A stretch of 11,469 nt of DNA. Origin: Candidatus Bathyarchaeota archaeon (GTDB lineage: Archaea > Thermoproteota > Bathyarchaeia > TCS64). Below are positions 6,274-11,469 of the stretch, piece after piece. The translations under genes and the position numbers were made by a program. How positions within the stretch are numbered: position 1 is the stretch's first letter; every line of letters begins with the position of its first letter. The stretch spans positions 1 through 11,469 of the forward strand of contig QMXQ01000030.1 in assembly GCA_003662205.1 (NCBI GenBank), given 5' to 3'. The notes below the pieces were generated by a model that saw nothing but the letters and a program-made list of their open reading frames with translations, was not told the DNA's origin and searched no databases.

Positions 6274-6331
6274 TCGACGGCTGCGGAGAGACGGGGAATA
6301 GCCGTCTGGAGTTCCATCCGTCGATTTTTTT
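6274..6331 (+). terminator. Nested hairpin and T7 terminator after DsrE
   Basis: An outer pair TCGACGG (6274-6280) with CCGTCGA (6318-6324) encloses an inner pair AGACGG (6289-6294) with CCGTCT (6302-6307). Seven T (6325-6331) follow directly. Archaeal termination relies mainly on the T-run, so this is a good 3' end for the DsrE cluster. Confidence 0.65.
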
Positions 6332-6392
6332 CAAGCCCGATAAAACGGTTCAGTAGGCGCTCCAAGGCTCGTATCGTCGGTCGGCGGTGAAG

Positions 6393-6403
6393 GCTTAAAT
6401 CTC
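6393..6403 (+). promoter_or_regulatory. TATA box for the PK-C gene
   Basis: GCTTAAATCTC is centred about 35 nt before the TTG start at 6432 and predicts a short leader beginning near 6423. It stands alone between the upstream terminator and the gene. Confidence 0.5.
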
Positions 6404-6431
6404 AAACAACTCTCCTTTAGGGCTGATCGCG

Positions 6432-7037
6432 TTGATTCGGAGGGAGATAGTCTATTTCGAGGAGGGCGGCCCAGAGCACACCGATGAGACGGTGAACCTC
6501 GCCTTCAGGGCGGCGAGGGAGCTGGGAATAGGGAAGGTCGTCGTCGCCAGCACCACCGGGGAATCCGGCGTCAGGACCGCCGAGAGATTCAGGGGAGCAG
6601 GCGTGAAGGTTATCGTGGTGGGCCACCAGTTCGGGTTCCCGGTCCCCGGCGAGTCGCGCTTCAAACCCGAGAATGCGGAGAGGCTGAGGGCGCTAGGCGC
6701 AGAGGTCTGTCTCGGCACAGACGTCCTGACCAACTCCATAAGGCGGCGCAAGAGCCTCGGCCCCTCCCCCCTCAGCATCCTGACCCAAGCGCTGGTCATG
6801 ATGAAGATTAAGGTGAACATCGAGATCGTGGCGAAGGCCGCCGACGCAGGCCTCCTGACGCCGGGGGAGCGGGTCATCTCCCTAGCGGGCTCCCACCGGG
6901 GGCTGGACATGGCCATCGTCGTCGAAGCCCAGGACAGCGCCAACATCCTCGACATCCGGGTGGACGAGATCATAACGATGCCCCTCTCGCGCAGGAAGGC
7001 GGACGAGGAATACATGAGGAAGAGGCAGAGCCGATAG
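6432..7037 (+). CDS. Stand-alone pyruvate kinase alpha/beta (C-terminal) domain protein
   Basis: A 201-residue protein resembling the archaeal COG1751-type family, which contains only the pyruvate-kinase C-terminal domain and none of the catalytic barrel. It shows THTDETVNLAF-like segment EHTDETVNLAFRAARELGIG (15-34), VVVASTTGESGVRTAERF (36-53), VKVIVVGHQFGFPVPGE (58-74) and a late EIVAKAADAGLL. In pyruvate kinase this domain carries the allosteric site; the free-standing form has no established function. The start is probably TTG 6432, as no ATG or GTG fits and the TATA box is close. It has its own promoter and is separated from DsrE by a terminator. The stop is TAG. Confidence 0.82.
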   Translation: MIRREIVYFEEGGPEHTDETVNLAFRAARELGIGKVVVASTTGESGVRTAERFRGAGVKVIVVGHQFGFPVPGESRFKPENAERLRALGAEVCLGTDVLTNSIRRRKSLGPSPLSILTQALVMMKIKVNIEIVAKAADAGLLTPGERVISLAGSHRGLDMAIVVEAQDSANILDIRVDEIITMPLSRRKADEEYMRKRQSR

Positions 7038-7080
7038 GCAGGAGCAGCCTCGCCCAGATCGACACCGAGTAACCCGGAGG

Positions 7081-7086
7081 AAAAAA
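7081..7086 (-). terminator. T6 run after the dipeptidase gene
   Basis: On the minus strand this reads TTTTTT, 17 nt past the dipeptidase stop, with pyrimidines on both sides. No strong hairpin precedes it. It fits a U-rich archaeal terminator. Confidence 0.45.
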
Positions 7087-7102
7087 GAGAGAACGTGCTA
7101 CG

Positions 7103-8362
7103 CTACCAGACTTCCTTGAGTAGCCGCAGGCCGTTTCCTCCTATTATCTTCGCGATCTCGTCGTCGGAGTAGCCGTGTTTGATCATCCAGCGGGCCACGT
7201 TCTGTAGACACTCGGAGGGGTTCTCCATCCCCCTCACATACTTGAGCGCCCTCAGCGCGTCGATGTCCATGTCTATCCCAAGGTAGCGGGACGCCCCAGC
7301 TCCCGGCCGGGGATAGTGGCCGAGACCCTCTTTCTGGTGCCGCTCAAGGTTGATGAGGTAGAGGCCGACGTGGTCGCCGTACATGGTGTCGGGGCCGCAG
7401 CCGACGTGGTCGATGCCGATGAGGTCGATGCAGTATTCGATGTGCTCCATGTAGGAGTCGATGCTGTGCAACGGGTGCTTCTTGGTGGCGGTCAGGTTCG
7501 GCGCCGCCTCCACGCCTATAACGCCGCCTCGCTCTCCCAGCGCCTGCAGCACCTCGTCCGGGAACATGCGGCTTGTTGGGGTGAGGGCCCGGGCGCCGCT
7601 ATGGGAGATTATGATGGGCTTCTTGCTCAGCTCGATGGTGTCCAAAGCCGTCTGGTCGCTCGTGTGGCTGACGTCGATGAGCATCCCCAGCTTGTTCATC
7701 CTGACGACGCAGTCGTAGCCGAAGTCGGTGAGGCCCCCGTCCCCCCGCTCCTTCAGGCCGGAGCCCAGCATGTTGGACTCGCTGTAGCAGATGCCCATCG
7801 ATCGGACGCCGAGGCCGTAGAGGACGTCGATGCGGTCGACCTCGTTCTCGATGCACGACGCGGACTCCAGCACCGCAACCCACGCAAGCCTGCCTGTCTC
7901 ATGCGCTTCGACGATATCCTCGACCTGCTTGCAGTGGATGACGAAGTCCTAATGGGCGATGTCGCTGAGCTTCATCCCGAGGTCGTGGATCGTCCCCATC
8001 CAGTCCCATCCGTGCTTCGTGTTGATAAAGCAGCTGCCGTCCATCAGGTTGTCGAAGACGCAGTCCAGCCCCGACATGCTGAGGGCCTCGTATGCGAGGA
8101 AGCTCCTTCCCTCCCTGCTCGCCTCCCTGTGCTGGGCGAGGTCCGCGACGCCGATGTCGGGGTGAGCGTGGAGGTCGATGACGATGTTCCTCTCGATGAT
8201 CTCTTCGAAACGCTCCTCCTCCGTCTTCGACAGCGGAACGGGCTCCCACCATTCATCGAGGACAGCCTTCCGCCGCTTGAATACCCTGTAGTCGATGCCA
8301 GGCTCTAGGTATTGGAACGCCCTGTATCCGGAATACTTCTTGTTCCTGCCCAACTCGATCAC
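7103..8362 (-). pseudogene. Membrane dipeptidase (peptidase M19) interrupted by one in-frame TAG
   Basis: The frame runs 419 codons from GTG 8362 to TAG 7103, broken only by TAG at 7951-7949 (codon 138). Homology continues in the same frame on both sides with no shift. M19 zinc ligands are present: His67-Pro-Asp69 in LHAHPD, bridging Glu166 in VLES, His233 in LIDVSH, His254 in IISHSGAR, and Asp325 in HVGCGPD. M19 enzymes hydrolyse dipeptides, including D-residue types, with a two-zinc centre; no signal peptide or anchor is seen, so a cytosolic enzyme is likely. The upstream fragment alone lacks most ligands, and the downstream fragment lacks HxD, so neither should work alone. The cause may be a nonsense mutation, a sequencing error or, less likely, UAG recoding. 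Confidence 0.85.
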
Positions 8363-8389
8363 CCGTATCTAGCATTATTTAACAGCGAT

Positions 8390-8402
8390 AATGATATAAA
8401 AA
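8390..8402 (-). promoter_or_regulatory. TATA box for the dipeptidase gene
   Basis: Minus-strand TTTTTATATCATT is centred about 35 nt from the GTG start and predicts a leader of about 10 nt. A second weaker AT block (GTTAAATAATG, 8374-8384) is closer. Confidence 0.45.
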
Positions 8403-8439
8403 TGAGAGAGGCGAAGTTAACGCTAAAAATTATTACCAA

Positions 8440-8592
8440 TTAACTTTTCGAGCGATATACCTTCTCCTCTTGCAGGAGGTTCCCCACGTACTCGATCACG
8501 AACTTTCGCCTCTCGACAAGCGCTTTCCTATCGTCTCCATCTCCATGAATGACAGGATAGACGTATCGTCCTTCGCTTGATGGTCTCTGCAT
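8440..8592 (-). CDS. Possible small hypothetical protein (50 aa)
   Basis: The minus strand encodes 50 residues from ATG 8592 to TAA 8440, starting MQRPSSEGRYVYPVIHGDGD and then charged and helical (about residues 22-46, DDRKALVERRKFVIEYVGNL followed by LQEEK). An in-frame stop lies 27 nt upstream, so no longer start exists. There is no Shine-Dalgarno, but an AT-rich element (8612-8621) about 24 nt before the ATG would allow a leaderless mRNA. It sits 37 nt downstream of tRNA-Leu on the same strand, in DNA less GC-rich than its neighbours. I do not recognise it. It could be a real small gene, a remnant of a larger gene, or chance. Confidence 0.4.
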   Translation of the reverse strand: MQRPSSEGRYVYPVIHGDGDDRKALVERRKFVIEYVGNLLQEEKVYRSKS

Positions 8593-8628
8593 TATCCATG
8601 AAAAACTGAATGAAAATTACCAGTAAAA

Positions 8629-8714
8629 TGGTGCGGGGGGTGGGATTCGAACCCACGTAGGACTTGTCCAGCAGGTCCTAAGCCTGCCCCCTTTGGCCAC
8701 TCGGGAACCCCCGC
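8629..8714 (-). tRNA. trnL: tRNA-Leu (anticodon UAG), CCA encoded
   Basis: On the minus strand the acceptor GCGGGGG (8714-8708) pairs with CCCCCGC (8639-8633), followed by discriminator A and an encoded CCA (8631-8629). The anticodon stem GCAGG/CCTGC closes the loop CTTAGGA, giving anticodon TAG, which reads CUN leucine codons. A long variable arm is present, as expected for a type II leucine tRNA, and the T arm is GTGGGTTCGAATCCCAC. No intron interrupts the anticodon loop. Confidence 0.95.
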
Positions 8715-8747
8715 CCCCGAGACACTAGGAACTATCGCCGCCTTCAG

Positions 8748-8757
8748 CATTAAAAGA
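8748..8757 (-). promoter_or_regulatory. TATA box for tRNA-Leu
   Basis: Minus-strand TCTTTTAATG, centred about 38 nt before the mature 5' end of tRNA-Leu, allowing a short leader for RNase P removal. Confidence 0.45.
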
Positions 8758-8851
8758 TTCCTAGACTAAGGATGAATCACCAGGTGAAAAATTGGCATTC
8801 ACTCCGTCAAGATGAAGGCTCCTCTTTATTAGCAGATGTTTATGACTAAAA

Positions 8852-8930
8852 TGGTGCTCCGGCCGGGATTTGAACCCGGGATCACAGGCTCGAGAGGCCC
8901 GTATCCTTGACCGGACTAGACGACCGGAGC
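8852..8930 (-). tRNA. trnE: tRNA-Glu (anticodon CUC), CCA encoded
   Basis: On the minus strand the acceptor GCTCCGG (8930-8924) pairs with CCGGAGC (8862-8856), followed by discriminator A and an encoded CCA (8854-8852). The anticodon stem CGGGC/GCCTG contains one G-U pair and closes the loop CTCTCGA, giving anticodon CTC for glutamate GAG codons. The T arm is CCCGGGTTCAAATCCCGG. No intron is seen. GAG codons dominate over GAA across this window, fitting the need for this isoacceptor. Confidence 0.95.
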
Positions 8931-8962
8931 ACAGGAGCTATAGACAGTTCACAGAGCCTAGA

Positions 8963-8972
8963 TTTAAATTTT
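8963..8972 (-). promoter_or_regulatory. TATA box for tRNA-Glu
   Basis: Minus-strand AAATTTAAAT-type block (plus-strand TTTAAATTTT), about 33-42 nt before the mature 5' end of tRNA-Glu. Confidence 0.5.
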
Positions 8973-9004
8973 CCACCGCATCGAGCACGATGGAAAAATA
9001 GGGG

Positions 9005-9895
9005 CTAGAGGTCGTCCCTCAGCTTCAGTATGTGGGCTATGTTCGCTTTCTCGTCGATGATGGGCTTGATCTTGCCTGTCTTCGATGTGAGGAGGGTTGT
9101 GACGCCGGGGCCGTGGCCCGCAATGACGCAGTTGCTGTGGGTGACGATGCCGATGGTGACGGCGCCCTTCCTGTAGATGCGGCCGTAGCTGTTGTCCGCG
9201 TCCATGATGGCGACGAGGTCTCCGAGGCGGAGGTCCTCCAGGCCGTACTCGGCTACGGTCTCGTCGTCGAAGAGGGTGATGTCGTAGTCGCCGGAGGCGA
9301 CGTGGCTCCTGCCCAGGCCGGAGCCCATGATGGCGGCGGGGACCCGGTGGGTGACGGGGACTTCCAGCTCCCCATCCACGATCCTCGGGTCGAGGGCGTC
9401 GAGGAAGCCGGGGTCCATGTTGAACACCCTCACCTCGGGTAGGTCGAGGAGCTTGAGGCCGACGCCGTAGGCCTTCACCATCACCCTGTCCTCGATGACC
9501 AGCTTCTCCATGACCTCGGGCGGGAAGTCCACCATCACGTGCTCTATGCCGCCGTGCTTGCCGACGACGACCCCCTTCTCGCCCTTCGCGTCCCCCTTCA
9601 CCACCACCGCCTCGTTGCCGATGCAGCTCAGCACGTTCAGCGCCCGGCTCTGGGCCTGCGGCATCCGGGAGTCCGAGACCCGGTTCTCAAGGCTCACCCC
9701 CGGCTCCACGTGGTCGGCCATCCACCCGCAGGCGGGGTCACCGACCCGGATGTTGTAGGTGATGCCGCCGACCCCGGGCAGGATGACCGGCTCCCCGTCG
9801 GCCGAGACCTTGTAGATGGCCGAGCCCACCACGGGACTGACGACCTCGCCGATGACGGAGACCTTGACCAGCTTGTCCCTGTTGGTCCTCAACAT
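9005..9895 (-). CDS. DUF4438 domain-containing protein
   Basis: A 296-residue protein matching what I know of the DUF4438 family. It begins MLRTNRDKLVKVSVIGEV and has PGVGGITYNIRVGDPACGW (40-58), DHVEPGVS, ALNVLSCIGNEA, and the conserved block GDAKGEKGVVVGKHGGIEHV (101-120), then YGVGLKLLDLPEVRV. The Gly/His-rich GKHGG segment may form a ligand site. The family is found in archaea and anaerobic bacteria, a Thermotoga member has a known structure, and I know of no assigned reaction. There is no signal peptide or membrane span. The ATG at 9895 has no strong ribosome-binding site. The gene lies downstream of the thermosome gene on the same strand, but a strong terminator-like hairpin separates them. 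Confidence 0.85.
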   Translation of the reverse strand: MLRTNRDKLVKVSVIGEVVSPVVGSAIYKVSADGEPVILPGVGGITYNIRVGDPACGWMADHVEPGVSLENRVSDSRMPQAQSRALNVLSCIGNEAVVVKGDAKGEKGVVVGKHGGIEHVMVDFPPEVMEKLVIEDRVMVKAYGVGLKLLDLPEVRVFNMDPGFLDALDPRIVDGELEVPVTHRVPAAIMGSGLGRSHVASGDYDITLFDDETVAEYGLEDLRLGDLVAIMDADNSYGRIYRKGAVTIGIVTHSNCVIAGHGPGVTTLLTSKTGKIKPIIDEKANIAHILKLRDDL

Positions 9896-9944
9896 ATCAG
9901 ATCGAACCTAAATGGAGCTCTCTCTGGTTAAGCCTTGCTCCAGG

Positions 9945-9988
9945 AAAAAGGCGCTGGGCCCAGACACGCTGGGCCCGGGTCAGAAAAA
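9945..9988 (-). terminator. Hairpin with flanking T5 runs after the thermosome gene
   Basis: On the minus strand, T5 (9988-9984) is followed by an 8-bp perfect stem, GGGCCCAG (9976-9969) with CTGGGCCC (9963-9956), loop of 5 nt, and then T5 (9949-9945) after six bases. It starts about 13 nt past the thermosome stop. It resembles a double terminator. Confidence 0.6.
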
Positions 9989-10001
9989 GGGGTTGAGATG
10001 G

Positions 10002-11469
10002 CTACTCGCCGAAGTCGGGCTCCTCGCCCATGCCGCCGGCCCCGCCGGGGCCTTCCTCCTCCTTCTGGGAGCTGGCGGCGACGACATCATCGATCCGCAG
10101 GATCATGGACGCGACCTCGACGGCGGATTTGATGGCCTGCATCTTCACCGCCATCGGCTCGACGACCCCCTGCTCCAGCATGTCGATGATGCCCTCCTTG
10201 TAGACGTTGACGCCCATGGCGAAGCCGTCCTCCTTCTCGTGGGCCGCCTTCAGCGCCACCATGGTGTCGAGGACGTCGAGGCCGGCGTTCTCCGCGAGGG
10301 TCTTCGGCACCACCTCGAGGGCGTCGCTGAAGGCCTCGATGGCGAGCTGCTCCCTGCCGCCCACCTGCCTCGCGTAGGACCTGACGGCCTTGGACAGCTC
10401 CATCTCTATGGCGCCGCCGCCCGGCACCATCTTGGCGAGCTCGGCGATGTCGGAGACGACGTAGAGGGCGTCGTTCATCGCCCGCTCCGCCTCGTCGATC
10501 ATCCGCTCGAGGCCCGCCCGGATGAAGATGGCGACGGCCCTCGGGTCCTTGCAACCCTCGACGAAGACCATCTTGTCGTCGCCGACCTTCAGCTCCTCCA
10601 CAACCTCGCAGGCGCCCAGGTCGGACTCCTTCAGATCGGCCAGGTTCGAGACGATCTTGGCGCCGGTCGCCTTCGCCAGCTTCTCCATGTCGGACTTCTT
10701 CACCCGCCTGACGGCGAGGATGCCCTCCTTGGCGAGGAAGTGCTGCGCGACGTCGTCGATGCCCTTCTGGCAGAAGAGGACGTTGGCGCCCGCCTCCTTC
10801 ACCCTCTCGACCATCTTCTTAAGCATCTCGGCCTCCTGGTCGAGGAACGCCTTGATGGCGTCGGGGCTGCGGATCCTGATCTCGGCGTCGAACTCCGTCT
10901 TCTCCACCTCGAGGGGGGCGTCGATGAGGGCGATCTTGGCGTTCTCGATCCTCTTGGGCATCCCGGCGTGGACGACCTCCTTGTCGATGATGATCCCCCT
11001 CACGAGCTCCGTCTCCTCGAGGCTCTTCCCCTCCTTCTTGATGATCTGGACGTTGTCCACGTCGGCGATGATCTCGCCGTCCCGCTCCTCGATGATCTGC
11101 ATGATGGCGTCGATGGCGATCCCCGCCAGGTGGGTCCTAGCTAGGGAGACCGCCTTGCTCCGCATGGAGGTGGTCGCCAGCTTCATCAGGGTCTCCCTGT
11201 CGTCGAGGTCGACGTCGATGGCCAGCTTCTCCAGCGTCTCCATCGCCCTCTCGGACGCCTTCTGGTAGCCGGAGATGATGATGGACGGGTGGATGTTCTG
11301 CTCGAGCAGGTCCTCCGCCTTCTTCAGCAGCTCCCCGGAGAGGATGACCGCCGTCGTCGTCCCGTCGCCGACCTCGTCGTCCTGGGTCTTCGCGACCTCG
11401 ATCATCATCTTCGCCGCCGGGTGCTGGACGTCGATCTCGTCGAGGACGGTGGCGCCGTCGTTGGTGATG
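10002..11469 (-). CDS. thsA: Thermosome (group II chaperonin) subunit, 5' end missing
   Basis: The frame is open to the right edge and gives 488 residues, so roughly the first 55-60 residues of a normal 540-550 residue subunit are missing. ATPase motifs are visible at the start: TNDGAT (residues 2-7 of the fragment), DVQHPAAKMM and QDDEVGDGTTT (29-39), then the apical domain, the second equatorial half with PGGGAIEMELS, and GVNVYKEGIIDMLEQGV near the end. The protein is one of the subunits of the two-ring cytosolic folding chamber that accepts clients from prefoldin. The C-terminal tail is GPGGAGGMGEEPDFGE, a short variant of the usual Gly-Gly-Met tail, and the stop is TAG. The subunit type (alpha, beta or other) cannot be fixed. 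Confidence 0.97.
   Translation of the reverse strand, partial: ITNDGATVLDEIDVQHPAAKMMIEVAKTQDDEVGDGTTTAVILSGELLKKAEDLLEQNIHPSIIISGYQKASERAMETLEKLAIDVDLDDRETLMKLATTSMRSKAVSLARTHLAGIAIDAIMQIIEERDGEIIADVDNVQIIKKEGKSLEETELVRGIIIDKEVVHAGMPKRIENAKIALIDAPLEVEKTEFDAEIRIRSPDAIKAFLDQEAEMLKKMVERVKEAGANVLFCQKGIDDVAQHFLAKEGILAVRRVKKSDMEKLAKATGAKIVSNLADLKESDLGACEVVEELKVGDDKMVFVEGCKDPRAVAIFIRAGLERMIDEAERAMNDALYVVSDIAELAKMVPGGGAIEMELSKAVRSYARQVGGREQLAIEAFSDALEVVPKTLAENAGLDVLDTMVALKAAHEKEDGFAMGVNVYKEGIIDMLEQGVVEPMAVKMQAIKSAVEVASMILRIDDVVAASSQKEEEGPGGAGGMGEEPDFGE

Noticed and set aside
7949..7951. Genome-wide UAG-to-pyrrolysine recoding
   Set aside because: TAG terminates about half of the genes here, including secE, nusG and the thermosome gene, and secE readthrough would run over 100 codons. 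I see no tRNA-Pyl; the UAG anticodon tRNA present is a leucine tRNA reading CUN, not a UAG suppressor.
7316..8308. A 330-codon plus-strand open frame across the interrupted dipeptidase
   Set aside because: It is antisense to clear M19 homology and has a Val/Asp-rich shadow composition; it does not explain the TAG.
8763..8851. A 25-codon plus-strand frame between the two tRNAs
   Set aside because: It is too short, has no start signal and lies between tRNA genes; I see no support for it.
9912..11144. A 410-codon plus-strand open frame antisense to the thermosome gene
   Set aside because: It is rich in His, Asp, Leu and Val in low-complexity runs, typical of the reverse frame of a GC-rich gene, while the minus strand encodes an unmistakable chaperonin.
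1..11469. CRISPR array, insertion sequence, integrase or toxin-antitoxin pair
   Set aside because: No spaced repeats, terminal inverted repeats, transposase or integrase motifs were found; the only repeats are the L10 internal repeat and terminator stems.

Overview
The window is archaeal. It carries prefoldin alpha, ribosomal protein LX, a 57-residue Sss1-type SecE, Spt5/NusG, archaeal-type L11, L1 and L10, and a group II chaperonin (thermosome). Archaeal TATA-like boxes precede several genes, and the DNA is clearly GC-rich in coding regions. The phylum is not certain. A Bathyarchaeia-like or other high-GC anaerobic archaeon is my best guess, based on the mix of ribosomal genes with DUF6485, DsrE, DUF4438 and M19 dipeptidase genes.

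Positions 1-4537 (+) form a translation and secretion block: LX (3' end only), prefoldin alpha, ftsY, secE, then nusG/spt5, L11, L1 and L10. Several of these genes overlap or nearly abut. Between secE and nusG an antisense 56-codon gene with a TTG start encodes a single-pass membrane protein. L10 ends without the usual acidic tail, and L12, the normal next gene, is absent.

Positions 4538-6331 hold an SDR oxidoreductase (-). It is divergent from a three-gene (+) cluster encoding a small winged-helix protein, a 47-residue cysteine-rich DUF6485 protein and a DsrE-like protein. The cluster ends in a nested hairpin and a T-run. Positions 6395-7037 (+) hold a stand-alone pyruvate-kinase C-terminal-domain protein.

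Positions 7081-8402 (-) hold an M19 dipeptidase gene interrupted by one in-frame TAG, with all expected metal ligands kept on both sides. About half of the genes here stop at TAG, so TAG is an ordinary stop in this genome. A nonsense mutation or sequence error is therefore more likely than pyrrolysine. Positions 8363-8972 are more AT-rich and hold a possible 50-codon gene and two tRNA genes, Leu(UAG) and Glu(CUC), all on the minus strand. The window ends with a DUF4438 protein and a thermosome subunit cut by the right edge, both on the minus strand and separated by a strong hairpin with T-runs.

Functionally, most of the window is core machinery: ribosome stalk base, transcription elongation, SRP receptor and translocon, and chaperones. 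The least described parts are the wHTH/DUF6485/DsrE cluster, the two small hidden genes and the interrupted dipeptidase. I found no CRISPR array, insertion sequence or phage gene.
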